This document shows, piece by piece, positions 21,364 to 31,959 of a DNA stretch of 64,000 nucleotides. Under the pieces are notes generated by a model. It searched no databases. It saw nothing but the letters and a program-made list of their open reading frames with translations, and had not been told where the DNA came from. The position numbers and the translations under genes were made by a program. This DNA is from Marsupella aquatica (lineage: Eukaryota; Marchantiophyta): positions 3,286,001-3,350,000 of the forward strand of contig OZ316896.1 in assembly GCA_973895155.1 (NCBI GenBank), given 5' to 3'. Positions within the stretch are counted from its first letter, which is position 1. Each line of letters begins with the position of its first letter.

Positions 21364-21780
21364 CTATGCAGCATACTGGCACAGGCCAAAGCTGCACAGG
21401 TCCTTCGATGGGCACTTGTTGCCGCAAACTCCACAGTTGTTGGGGTCGTTGATCAAATTCGCGCACTTACCTGTGCAGCAAATTGAACCGAGAGGGCAAC
21501 TATTCCCGCAGCTTCCGCAGTTAAACATGTCGGTCGTGGTGTTAGTGCAAATGGATGCACCTGGGAGAAATCCAGTGTTTGGAAGTTTGCAGCAGGAGAG
21601 ACCAGTTAGGCATGGAACAAGGCAGTTAGTGGACGGTGCAGCTGCCACACCAATCGAGGATGCCTCCTGCCCAGCCAGTCGGCGCCGCACAAACGACGAT
21701 TCGCCGCACACGCCATCTATGACCACGCCTGCCGCAATAGCCACGAGCAGGAGAGATAGCAGCGTCCCACGGTAGGCCAT
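21364..21780 (-). CDS. STIG1-like cysteine-rich secreted protein
   Basis: A 138-residue single-exon protein. Residues 1-26 form a signal peptide (hydrophobic LLSLLLVAIAAGVVI, cleavage after GVCG). The C-terminal part has 16 cysteines in the STIG1 pattern (NCGSCGNSCPLGSICC, then NNCGVCGNKCP). This is the stigma-specific protein Stig1 family of small apoplastic peptides, which in seed plants influence stigma exudate and pollen-tube growth. Length and order fit the family. The copy at 44139-44555 encodes the identical protein, so it is likely intact and working. A TATA box lies 176 bases upstream. Its role in this plant is unknown. Confidence 0.85.
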   Translation of the reverse strand: MAYRGTLLSLLLVAIAAGVVIDGVCGESSFVRRRLAGQEASSIGVAAAPSTNCLVPCLTGLSCCKLPNTGFLPGASICTNTTTDMFNCGSCGNSCPLGSICCTGKCANLINDPNNCGVCGNKCPSKDLCSFGLCQYAA

Positions 21781-21955
21781 CGGATGATCGATTGGACGGA
21801 GCTACCGAGCAGCGAGATCGAGGAGTATGTCGAAGAGAACTGGCTGCCGGGCTGCTGGCACGGAAGCTGACCGAAGAGTGCAGACGATAATGAAGTGCTC
21901 AAGCTCGATGTACAGTGGCGATGCTCCAGTAAATCCTTGGTAATATTGAAGTACT

Positions 21956-21966
21956 GATATATATAG
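21956..21966 (-). promoter_or_regulatory. TATA box of the STIG1-like gene
   Basis: CTATATATATC on the minus strand, 176 bases upstream of the ATG, a reasonable distance for a TATA box plus a ~140-base leader. It is identical in the second copy (44731-44741). Confidence 0.5.
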
Positions 21967-23209
21967 AGTGCTGCGGCTACTGGGAGTCAGGTTGTGATCG
22001 ATGAGGTTCTCTCTGGAACTGCTGCCTCTTTTAAACATTCCCTGGACCATGCCCGAGAAGCTTACACTCGCTCTCTACATTAGCGAGAGTCGAAAATCTA
22101 CGTGATTTCTGGTACGAATGCCATGATCGAGTCCGTGGATGCTTTTCAGAACATTCGAGTACGACTTGCCACGATCATCATCTCAACATTCGCCTGGCTT
22201 AATTTCCTGATATTTCGGGAGTCAACTTTTCTGCCTACAACAAAGGAACGAATGCACGTACTCGGGAGCGGCCTCGAGAAATGCTTTGCTTCATAAATGG
22301 CAGGCGATGAATGAGAAATTTTGAGAGTGTCCACATGATTGATTTCTCGACGCTCGGTGGACTTTTCGGGTAAATCGTAACTTCATCTTATGTTCCGTGC
22401 GTAACAAATGTTTTGTTTCCTTGCCCGATTCTTGTTGAAATATAGTTTCCCCATTTCGTCGAGGGAATGCGGCTAACGTTATTGGCTAAATCAAAGGAAA
22501 GCGGTCATTCATTTAAGATTCACTTTAGCTCACTATCATCCTTTTGCAACGACGTGGTCTAAGGATGCTGCGTGATAGAAAGAACGCATTCATAAGGTCG
22601 AAAGTAACTTCTCTCAATTCTCCGGGAATTAAATGTGCATCGGCCTGAACGGCCCGCAAGATTTTAGTTCAGTTTGCTTTGCTCTTTGACAGACAGGAAC
22701 GAGCTGATCGAATGATGGAACGAAGCAACAATCTGCGATTACGGTCTGGGAAGGTACAACTTTTCGTTTGGAAAGTTTTAGGAAGTCATCGGTGACGTTG
22801 AAGAAGCATGTGTGATCTGATCGTGGGACGTCGTTACCTATGTACATCTTGAACGAGAACATCTCATGCTAGTCTGTGAAACTAAACAATTGTGGACATT
22901 TAGGTGGGGTGAGTAGTACAGCCTCACTCCTATATGACTTTTACGGCTGTTGAATGTAGTTCGATCAGGGAGAAGGACTATTTCAGGGTCTCTGCAAAAC
23001 GGCCCTACTTGGGAACGACGCTTGGTGCGACCCTCGAGCTCGAGCCACCAGCTGACGATGATGTGGCCAAAAAAGAGCCGCACGCGAGAGCAGTGTAGTC
23101 CAATTGAATCTCCGCAGATCCCTGTCCGCCATGATTCCTGTCCGTCGTCCAGTTCATGGAAGTGCCTCCAATTAGGTCAGTGAAATTTCCTTGCACTGTG
23201 ACCGAGACA
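21967..23209. other. Intergenic upstream of the STIG1-like gene
   Basis: Only short frames are present. Minus-strand frames at 22629-22862 and 23005-23196 are not recognised. They may be decayed exons or flank of the copia fragment that begins at 23210. Confidence 0.4.
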
Positions 23210-23640
23210 GTACTCCAAGTCTAGGAAACCTGGTGATCGACTTGTTCCCTGACAGGAATCTGTTCTCCAAGTCTAGGAATGATCACAGAACCTTGCATCA
23301 CTTGTTCTCTGACAAAGTGGTATGGTACGTCGATATGTTTGGTCTTGCAGTGATGAGTTGGATTGATTGTGAGGGAGATCGATCGCTGGCTTGTTATTCC
23401 CACAGATCTATACCTTGTGAACATCTAGTACATTCCAGCCGAGAATTCCAAGACACTGGACCATTAATTAGAAAGTTTGAACATGTATCCACTTGTAGAT
23501 TTGCCGTCACTGATATACGTTGTCAGCATAGGAAGAGTCAGAATACCCAATGAAATGAACTTCAAGACCTGCAATCGAGGTTGGACGCAAACATATGCCA
23601 AGGAAGATTGTACCTGGATTGTGAGCAAATTGTCCAAGTC
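23210..23640 (-). pseudogene. Copia RNase H fragment
   Basis: Broken minus-strand frames contain SRLGQFAHNPG, GYSDSSYADN, GKSTSGYMFKLSN, then SISLTINPTHHCKTKHID and YHFVREQVM. These align with the RNase H end of the full copia element (KLGQFAHNPD, GFSDASFADN, KSTSGYLFKLGD, AISLTYNPEHHFRTKHI). There are several frameshifts and internal losses, and no LTR was identified. It is an old relative of the 6193-11217 element, not a recent copy. Confidence 0.7.
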
Positions 23641-24020
23641 GGGAACACTTGAAGATGGGAAACTTGAAGTAAACTGGAGAAGTTTTTTGACGAGAGCAAA
23701 CACAGAAAGATTGAAGTTCTCGAGAAAAGACGGACAGGAGACACTCCAGAGAGAACTCATAGTATAATGATGAGAGCACGCTGAAGTGTGAGTTCAAGGT
23801 ACAATAGTTGACAATGCATGAGAGAGTGACCGCTTGAGTTGGACTAAATGAAAGCCCGCTAAAAACTCTTGAAAGACTAATCGTTTATGAGTTTCCGCGA
23901 CGACCGTTCGCAGGACTATTCGACGAAACTCACTCCCTTTGCCAGCGTTGTTCGAAGACCATTCCTTCCCCAAACTTTACCGAAATGCCTTGGGACGGTT
24001 TGGCGAGCAGTACAGCAAAT
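23640..24020. repeat. Direct repeat R, left copy, flanking the F-box/GLP pseudogenes
   Basis: Similar to 26390-26755. Shared blocks include TTTCTGACGAGAGCAAACA (TTTTTTGACGAG here), GAGTTGGACTAAATGAAAGC, CTCTTGAAAGACTAATCGTT and CCTTCCCCAAACTTTACC. The two copies bracket the degenerate F-box and GLP sequences. Confidence 0.7.
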
Positions 24021-24138
24021 CTATTAGTTTGGGAATTATTATTATAGATGTAAAAAGGCTTAGGTCCATCTTGCATCAAGATCGATCGCTCCATCAGGCA
24101 TCAAGACTGACTCTGTAGGCAAATGAATCCAACTTGGA

Positions 24139-25308
24139 ATGACGTCCAAACTTGAGGGAAACTCTCAACGTCTTCTTCCAGCGATCCTTGATCGATGATA
24201 TAGGTTTGAACAAGGTTATCCCGAAGCTGCAGTGGAGAGACCTGTATGCCCGGTCGGCAGTGGCTTCAACCTGGTGCCTGGTAATTCTAAGCCGTCAAGC
24301 CTACAATTTAAGAGTGCTTCACCATTCTAAAGAGACGTCTGTTCTCGTCAGATGTGAAGATAATGATGCTCTCTATTCGATGAGAGATATCATGTCGTCC
24401 ACTTCCTCTTATCCAACATTGCCAGTCAACTGTTCCCAACTTGTAGATGCGTGCCATTGGAGGGGAAAATATACATCTTGGGAGGATTGAATTGGGGGAC
24501 CCTGAGGTCAGTCGTAAGGTCAGGTGTACGTATGTTTCGGACCTCGTTGAGCAAGGGCAATGGCCTGGACACGGTGTGCAGATATGATATATGCAGGCCA
24601 AAGAGGATTCTGCCTGTAGTGTCATGGACGGCAAGATTTTCGTACTTGGAGGAGTTGATAGGACCGTCGCTGTGGATCACAGGTTTATAACTCCAATGAA
24701 GACACTTGGGCTCCGATTAGTCCACCGCCAGCATGCATGGGTTGTTTCTGATCAAGTTGAAGTTGTTGGAAATGAGTTTTGCATACCACACCTGTAGTGA
24801 AATCGCTTCTAGTCTATGATGATAAATAATGATGATTAAGTCGTTTTCAATCTTGATGAAGTTTTCGACGTTTATAACCCCACCCAGGGACTACTGGAGG
24901 AGAGAGAGTCAGTTCCCTGTCAAGTCGAAACCAGTTGTTTGTCATGGCAAACGGTAAACTCCATCCGATGCGTGATGCGAGTACCCATCGTATAGAAGTC
25001 CAGAATGCTGATAAACACTCATGGTCACATTTGCATTCATCCATATTAACATCGGGGGGACCAATTGACTCGACCGTGTTGCTGTATTGGAAGTGAAGGA
25101 TGAGTTGTTAGCTGTAGTGGCCTGGTGGACCAGATGGGCTGCCCGGAGGGCTGGTAATATCAACGGATATTGTCTTGCTCTAAGTGAAGGCTTCCGTAGT
25201 AAAACCGAAGCCATCCGGTGGCAGAAAGCACTTGAGCTGGATTGTCCCTTCGGAGGGAGATGGATCGAGATCTTCCCCAGATTTTCCATATATCCCATTC
25301 AGTTCTGA
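24139..25308 (+). pseudogene. F-box/kelch pseudogene
   Basis: Nucleotide-level copy of the intact F-box/kelch gene at 35912-37087, from ATG to TGA, with many frameshifts. Recognisable pieces are GLNKVIPKLQWRDLYARSAV (F-box), EGKIYILGGLNWG (kelch), the PPACMGCF region and WWTRWAARRAGNINGYCL near the end. An 18-bp deletion after 24363 is specific to this copy; the second copy (46914-48102) and the intact gene keep those bases. Homology extends upstream (from about 24075) and downstream into a GLP remnant, so the whole F-box plus GLP unit was duplicated. Confidence 0.85.
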
Positions 25309-25640
25309 GAGCATTTGGAGGTTGAGTTGTGTTTGAGTTAAGGATTCAGTTCAATGCACGTTCTCCAAAACTATGTCCGGATACAGTATGATCTGTCTTA
25401 TTGAGAGCTTTGACGGATCAATGATGCATTAATTTTGCGGCTCTGGGAGACCAGCCGAAAACTTCAGTCAGTTGTTTGGGACGAGGTTTGTTTGGGACGA
25501 GGTGGAGCCTGCATTGATGACGAGCTTGGCACAGAAGTCGTAGCTAGCTTCGATCCTTTCAAAATCATTGGCATGGTGGGCACCGGCGCAAGATTGTAAT
25601 CGTCTTTGAAATGATGGTCCTCCCGTTCATTTTTTTCTAC

Positions 25641-26100
25641 CATAATTGCTTTTACGGTTTCAGCCGTGCTCCACCAAAGACTATTTCTGACCATCCTAGT
25701 CATGGCATCCATTTTCATTGGAGTAAGAGCAAGTGATCCTGATCCATTGCAAGATTTCTGCGTGATTTCTGCGTGGTCGATTTGCAAGCATGAGGCCTCT
25801 CGCCAATGGCTACGCATGCATACCTGCAAGGAATGCCACAACGGAACTTAGCGTTCTACGGACTGGCCTACCCTGCCAATCTTACAGGCAACCCGACCTA
25901 CCGTGCCGCAACGTTCCGATCTGTTCGTCATTGGCCTGCGCTCAACACTGGGATTGGCTCTAGCTCGATTGGACATCGATCAACCCTGGCGGAATCATCA
26001 TGCCACAAACCCACAACTTGGCCACCGAGATGTACAAAGCTGGTGAAACATCTTCCATATGACAATGGCGAAGAATCTTCCGACTGTATGTATATATGCT
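25641..26100 (+). pseudogene. GLP pseudogene, 5' part
   Basis: This matches the GLP pseudogene at 37383. A signal-peptide-like start (ATG lost) is followed by SDPDPLQDFCV, the standard germin-like N-terminus. An 8-bp-type local repeat and frameshifts follow, then a fragment reading GLALARLDID and, in another frame, the start of cupin motif 1. It ends near 26100, where it meets a second GLP fragment in the opposite orientation. Confidence 0.75.
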
Positions 26101-26110
26101 GGGACAAGTA

Positions 26111-26330
26111 GAGACTCTGTGCAACACAATTTTGACATGCGCGCGTAGCTGTTGGCAAAAGGCCCTCCTGCTTGCAAATCGTCCACGCAGAAATCTTGCA
26201 ATGGGTCAAGATCACTTGCTCTTACCTAGGATCGTAGGAAAGGGTCTTTGATGGAGGAGGCTGAAACTGTAAAAGCCATTATGGGAGACAGAAATGAACA
26301 GAAGGGCCTTCATTACGAAAACGATTACAA
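26111..26330 (-). pseudogene. GLP 5' fragment, opposite orientation
   Basis: The minus strand reads an in-frame leader resembling MALTVSASSIKDPFLR, a stop, then VRASDLDPLQDFCVDDLQAG, a GLP N-terminus. It faces the fragment at 25641-26100 tail to tail, only about 10 bases away. It is diverged from its partner, so it is not a simple hairpin artefact. Confidence 0.7.
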
Positions 26331-26389
26331 TTTTGGGTGCGTCTACTAAAATTGTAAGACTACTAGTCTGAGCTGGGGATGTCACTTTC

Positions 26390-26755
26390 ACGTGGAAAAT
26401 GGGAACACTCGAAGAAAACTGGACAATGTTTCTGACGAGAGCAAACAGAAAGATTGAACTTCTTGACAAAAGACCGACAGGAGCTGGCGTGAGCCTCAAA
26501 CAGGAGAGACTGTGCAGAAAGAACTCAAATTGTAATGATGAGAGCATGAGTTTAAGTTACAATAGTTGACAAGGAGAGAGTGACGATTTGAGTTGGACTA
26601 AATGAAAGCTCACTGTTTAAACTCTTGAAAGACTAATCGTTAATAAGTTTCAGGGACAGTTAGCAGGACTATTCGACGAAATTCACTCCCTCTGCCAGCA
26701 TAGTTCGACGACCATTCCTTCCCCAAACTTTACCAAAATGTCATCAATGGTACCG
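26390..26755. repeat. Direct repeat R, right copy
   Basis: Partner of 23640-24020 in the same orientation. It ends at CCTTCCCCAAACTTTACCAAAATG just before the polypurine region. Confidence 0.7.
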
Positions 26756-26849
26756 TTTGGTCAGCCGTACAGAATATTTTTTTATTAGTTTGTGAATTGT
26801 TATTATAACAATAACTAGCCCTAAACTAGCCCCATATCTGTCCATTGTA

Positions 26850-27260
26850 CAAAAGATATTGATGTGTGACAAGATGTCAAAGCGAGGAAAAGATATTGAT
26901 AAAAAAAAAAGTTGATGTGAGAGAAAAAGACCAAGGTGACAAAAAGTTGTCAGGGAGAGAAAGAGAAAAGATGACGAGGTGACAAAGATGTTGAGATGAG
27001 GAAAAGATGTAGACTGAGGTGAAAAAGAATTTTGAGGAGAGAAAAAGATGTCAAGATGAGAAAAAGATGTTAGGAAGAAAAAAGATGACAAGGTGACAAA
27101 AGGATGTCGAGGTGAGAAAAGGATGTAGAGGTGGGAAAGAATGTTGAAGAGAGAAAAAGATATCAAGATGGGAAAATATTTAAGGTGAGGAGAAGGTGTC
27201 AAGGAAAGAAAAGATGTCAATGCGTAAAATATGTCAATGTGCAAAAAATATTGATGATGC
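26850..27260. repeat. Polypurine degenerate minisatellite
   Basis: About 410 bases of irregular 15-20-bp units around AAAAGATGTCAAGGTGAGA, strongly purine on the plus strand. The 172-codon minus-strand frame here is only the Ser/Phe/Leu-rich translation of the repeat. The second copy is at about 49644-50054. Confidence 0.85.
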
Positions 27261-28749
27261 ACTTAAGTAAATCGAATCATTGTGCAAAAGTAGTTGTGGA
27301 GGAAGTCATTCAAGAAAAGAAATATTGTGGAGGAAAAGTTGACTTTTGAACCCTATTCTCATTATGATTGACTGTGTTGTGCTTGGGTTGGGTTGTAACT
27401 ACAATTATGTTGTGGTTTTGAAAGTTAGTTGTTGGTTCAATTGGTTTATCATTACGGCCATGTGATTGTTGCGGAAGCGTTGTCATTCCAACTGTGTCAT
27501 TTGTGTACTCATGTTATGGTTGCAAAACTATCATTAAGTGCATGGTTGTTGTTGCAACACTGTTTTCATTTTAGTCAATGTTGTTGTTGTGAAAGTGATG
27601 GCGCGCAAGACCTGTAAGAACATCCAAGGCATTGTGGGATCCAGGTGGGTTGCTCCGTGCTATATGGAGAGAGAACAATGATATATTTTGACTTATTCTG
27701 CCTCTCTCCATCCCTCCTTTTTTCTTCCCTCCAACACCATTAAAAAATAGAATTTTTGGAGGGGGAAGAAAAGATAACATTAACCTCCAAAAATTGAAAA
27801 ATCCATTGAAGAGCCAAGAGCCAAAACCTTTCTTATGTGGATCACTTCCCCTTTATTCCCTCCATGCCAATCATCAATTTGTTCCTCCTTTAATGCTCTA
27901 TAATATTTTATGCACTATATATACGCTTTAAACCCTAGCACATGTACTAAAGCTTGGTTTCTCGTTTAATGCTTTATACTAAAACTACTTTATGCATGAT
28001 TGTACACTGTCTGGGTTTCTTCTTTTTCCATATGAAATAGTGGTGGACCTTGCCACCCAGCACCCTCAACAATCCCAGCACTCACGTCTAAGTGCCCCTG
28101 GTGCCCGAACGCCCCCACGGAATACCTCGAGCAAGCAATCTAGCGCCCCTTGCACCGCCGGCGGCTCCTCCCATACGAAGCCGCACTTGCTCTCCAACAC
28201 GACCGCTACTCAACGGTCCTCATCGTCTGCACAAGCAACCAAGCACCTCGGTAAGTAACCCTTCGGGATCTAGAACTTGCCAAGTCTAGCATCCTAACTC
28301 AAGCTCAACAGACATTGGTAAATAGGTCAACGATAGGTCCTCCCGATGCCATAAGCCAGAACCAGAACCCACGCCCACTGTTTGTCTAGAACAGCTCCTT
28401 CCTTGGGCGCGGCCCAGGTTCCCCCTTGTACCTATCCATCACCAACTGACCGCCCTGACCCCACGACATGCTCATGGCCCAAATAGCGTAGCTTGTCCTA
28501 AAGCTTGTCCCAAGCTTGTCCCGACAAGCCGGGACCAGAATGGCCCCGACTCTAGCAACCAACTCTCGGTTCGCCTCACTGATGGTCTAGGGGCCGAACA
28601 CTCTTGGGACTCGACCTCCACACCTACTTGGCCTTGTCTCCCCAACGCAAGCTCCCTTGGGAGACTGAACACGGCTTGGCTGCTGTTTGGCAGGATTTGG
28701 CAAGCGGGCGAGTTAACACTCGCAAACCCCGAGAACCCATGGTGCCAAG
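27261..28749 (+). other. Possible gypsy LTR and deleted gag region
   Basis: 27261-27610 shows nothing beyond GT-rich sequence. About 27614-28320 could be an LTR: it has a TATA box (TATATATA, 27916-27923) and then a change to GC-rich sequence. 28320-28750 is GC-rich with no intact gag and runs straight into gypsy reverse transcriptase. The element boundaries are not fixed. Confidence 0.35.
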
Positions 28750-30075
28750 TACAAGACCGCGATGCGCACAAGGTTCGGATCCTATGAGTTTTTGGTTATG
28801 TTGTTCGGGTTGTGTAATGCAACCGCAACGTTCGTGAAGATGATGAATACCATCTTTCATGACTTGTTGGACCAAGGAGTGGTCATCTTCATTGACGACA
28901 TCCTAATCTACTCGAAACCGTTGGAGGAACATGAGCAGTTGCTCAGAGAAGTGTTTCTCGCCTTTGTAAGGCTCGTCTCTTTGCTAAACCTAGCAAGTGC
29001 AAGTTTGCGATGAACGAGATTCAGTTCCTCGGCCATACCTTTACCCCGGAGGGGATTACGCCTAGTCAGGACAAGCTTAAGGAGATCAAAGAATGGGAGC
29101 GCCCGTCCAATGTAAGGCAGGTTAGAGTCTTCTTAGGATTTACGGGGTTCTATCGGAGGTACATGAAAGACTATGCAAGGATTGCGAGGCCCCTAAACGC
29201 ACTAACATTCAAAAACAAAGTGTTTGTGTGGACACAGGATTGCAAGTTAGCATTCCTAGAACTTAAGCAGTTAATGATAACCCCGCCGGTTCTAAAGTTA
29301 CCTGAGATGGGGAAGCCGTTTGAGATTTGGACAAATGCAAGTGATTATGCCATTGGCGCCTGTCTTCACCAAGATGGGCGTCATGTGGCCTTTGAGTCAT
29401 GCAAGTTGGAAAATCATTGGATCACACCGGAAAGGGAAATGTATCCAGTGATCTATGCGTTGGAGAAGTGGGAGATTTACCTTAAGAACAGTCCCAAAGT
29501 GGTAATCTACAAAAATAGCTTGTCGGCCGGGTACTTCAGTTCTAAGCCAAGACTGAACCCCAAGGAAATGCGTTGGCAGATGTTCTTGGCGGATTTTGAT
29601 TTCAAAGTCTGCCACGTTCCAGGGAAGACAAACACGGCAGCTGACACATTATTGCGTAAGGACCAGCATCGTGTCAATGGAATCACAATGCTTGAATCCG
29701 AGTGGCCAAAGGTTCTGGCCGCAACGTATGGGGATGACAGGTTAGCTAAGGAATGGCAAAGCAATGGGGGTAGCCAAGGCAAGGTAAGGCACGTGTCATT
29801 GGGGTTGGATATGACGCATGATAATGTTCAGTTATGGCGATACAAGCAGAGGCGTGTGTACATGTACCAGAGTCTCTAAGGTTAGAGGTTCTACAAAAGT
29901 ACCACGACTCGCCATGGGGAGGGCATGGAGGACAAGCCGCTACATATCGCAGCATGTCGCGAGATGTGTATTGGCCGGACATGAAGCAATCAGTCCTTCG
30001 CCATACAGTGCAAAGTTGTTACTCGTGCCAAAAGAACCAAACCGTCTATAAACATGAAGCCTTAAATGATGAGTA
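28748..30075 (+). pseudogene. Ty3/gypsy pol fragment (RT, RNase H, integrase zinc finger)
   Basis: The reverse transcriptase part reads [22 protein letters not shown] and [10 protein letters not shown], with a frameshift near 28960. It continues [16 protein letters not shown] and FLGFTGFYRRYMKDYA. RNase H has WTNASDYAIGA, where the usual first Asp is Asn, and HVPGKTNTAADTL. A second frameshift near 29845 leads to the integrase H2C2 finger (HDSPWGGHGG, YWPDMK, CYSCQKN). The protease and integrase core are missing. The frame crosses 30016, where the second copy is cut, so the element predates the rearrangement. It is dead. Confidence 0.85.
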
Positions 30076-30597
30076 ACAAGCCCAAACTCTAGGCACTCTA
30101 GTAAAAAAATTGTAGAAAGAAAGAAAAAGGCCAAAAAAAGGCCACAAATAGTATCCATTTTTGGATAAAATTATAAAATATATTGGAAGTCCTGAAATGG
30201 CACATCCTTTTCACCACTTCAAAATCACCAAATGATCTCAACTTACTTTCAATTAAAACTCTACCTCTGATTTTAGTATGCCAATTGAGCAATTTCACTC
30301 CAGACATGATTTGTACTTTTAATCAACAATTAAATTAGGTCCACAATTCATTAAACATGAGAAAACTTAAAATCATGAAATATGATATCTTCTTGTCTCT
30401 CCACAAATGCAAGGGCCAGCGCCGGTCATTTCTATTCAAAAACACATTGTTTTCCATTTCAATCATAAAAATAGACTTTTATAAAATATTGTCACCATGA
30501 ATTCATGAACTAATAAATTCGATCACATCTCAATCTTCAAAACCTTTTCCTTTTATGTTTATGTAATGTACACGTAACAAACTACTACAAAAACTAA
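30076..30597. other. Intergenic, AT-rich
   Basis: No gene, repeat or element recognised. Confidence 0.5.
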
Positions 30598-31959
30598 TTA
30601 CTCTGAATCAGAACTTATCGAGTCTTCAGCCAAAATATCTCTAGAATGACTTACTTCTGATGTTCTAACTGACCTAGCCTCTTGTACTTGGTCTTTCTCT
30701 TCCGCTAGGAATTCGGCCAACCGAATTTTGATTCTATTTACGGTTTTCTTGTACAAGGTGTCTGACTTTGTCAACATGAAATTATAGGCGAAGACAGTTG
30801 TAGATGATAAATCAAGTTCCTGGTGAAACCATATAGGTTTTAGAGTACCTTTACCCCGTCCACTTTTTTTCTTCTCGTAATTCAAGACTTCCGGTAAGTA
30901 CTTTGCTTTCCAAGGATCTGATCCTGTCTTTGCAGCATGCCAAAGAACATAGATAATTTTTGGAATATTCAACTTGTCACGAAGAACAATTCTTTCCACC
31001 TTGGCCACCCAGAATGTTTGCGACTCTTCTCCAGCTACAGAAATGAAAGTGTTGACTTCAAGATCTGAAAAATCTCCTTCCATGTTCTCCTTCTCTGCAT
31101 CAATTTTTTCCTGGTTCCGATAAGGACCAACATATATATCTCGAGTAGGGCCATAAACTCTCTCTTCCATTTCTTCTTCATTCAAGAGAACACCTGGAAC
31201 TTCAACATCAGCAATGGTCTCCCCTTGAGCTTTAGGCCACCGAAAAGGAAATTCGAGTTGCCTTTGATTGTTGAGCAAAGCTTTATTGAATTCTCGTTGT
31301 TCCTCAAAAAACCTTGTCCACCAATTGACTTCCTCTTCGGAAAATAATGTTTGAACTGCAAATATACCCTTCTGAATGTCGTTCAAGCAATCATCCATCT
31401 CAGTAGAAGTCATATTTGAAGAACCTGACAAATTTGGTTGAGTCCTTGTGCCGTTGTCATCGCGTTTCTTCTCTCCCTTCTTGAAAAGGGGGATTCCGGG
31501 AGCACATCCCATTATCTTTTGTGGCTCCTCTTCCCTCAAGAACTTCACCCCTCCGTCTGGTCTCCAGGTAGAATCTGTGGAGAATTTTTTCCCCCATTGT
31601 GTTGGAACATGATCTGGTAAGTTGTCAAATGCAAATTTGTATTGATGATGAAAGGTAACATTCCGTATCCTCTCAATGACTAAATCAGGATCTGAGAATG
31701 CAAATTGACGGAAATCATATGTTTCCTTTAAGAGGGTGATGTCTGGTTGGGGTTGATAAGACTCACGAATGATGTCACACAAGCTTTCATATGTAAAAGC
31801 TTTAAACCTTGCTAGCCGTTTAGAAAAATGGCTAAACATTTGATCTATTTGGTCGTGAGTGTGTCCAACAAGTAAAAATCCTAGTTTAATTTTCCGAAAT
31901 ATTCCGAAGAGACTCTGTGCACCTAAAAGCGGGCCTAAAATTAAGTGAACTGAAAACAT
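30598..31959 (-). CDS. DUF7869-like protein, 5'-partial
   Basis: An open frame of 453 residues. The N-terminal part has LGFLLVGHTHDQIDQMFSHF (about residues 26-45), the hallmark of the DUF7869-type domain found in many large plant and metazoan proteins that look transposase-derived. In that family this motif follows a long upstream region, so the present start (MFSVHLILGP) is probably not the true one. TTTTAGGTGCACAG before SLFGIFRK resembles a splice acceptor, so this may be the last exon, or the gene may be 5'-truncated. The C-terminus is charged and acidic. No second copy is in the window. Host gene or element relic is undecided. Confidence 0.5.
   Translation of the reverse strand: MFSVHLILGPLLGAQSLFGIFRKIKLGFLLVGHTHDQIDQMFSHFSKRLARFKAFTYESLCDIIRESYQPQPDITLLKETYDFRQFAFSDPDLVIERIRNVTFHHQYKFAFDNLPDHVPTQWGKKFSTDSTWRPDGGVKFLREEEPQKIMGCAPGIPLFKKGEKKRDDNGTRTQPNLSGSSNMTSTEMDDCLNDIQKGIFAVQTLFSEEEVNWWTRFFEEQREFNKALLNNQRQLEFPFRWPKAQGETIADVEVPGVLLNEEEMEERVYGPTRDIYVGPYRNQEKIDAEKENMEGDFSDLEVNTFISVAGEESQTFWVAKVERIVLRDKLNIPKIIYVLWHAAKTGSDPWKAKYLPEVLNYEKKKSGRGKGTLKPIWFHQELDLSSTTVFAYNFMLTKSDTLYKKTVNRIKIRLAEFLAEEKDQVQEARSVRTSEVSHSRDILAEDSISSDSE

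Larger units (their letters stand above)
15963..30016. repeat. 14-kb direct segmental duplicate, copy 1
   Basis: This segment is nearly identical to 38738-52809. The offset is 22775, rising to 22793-22794 after small indels. Differences seen include an 18-bp deletion at 24364 in this copy, single-base indels and scattered SNPs. The left end is set by the assembly gap and the right end by the inversion junction. Confidence 0.95.

Noticed and set aside
26744-27262. 172-codon minus-strand Ser/Phe/Leu-rich ORF
   Set aside because: It is the translation of the polypurine minisatellite and has no domain or varied composition.
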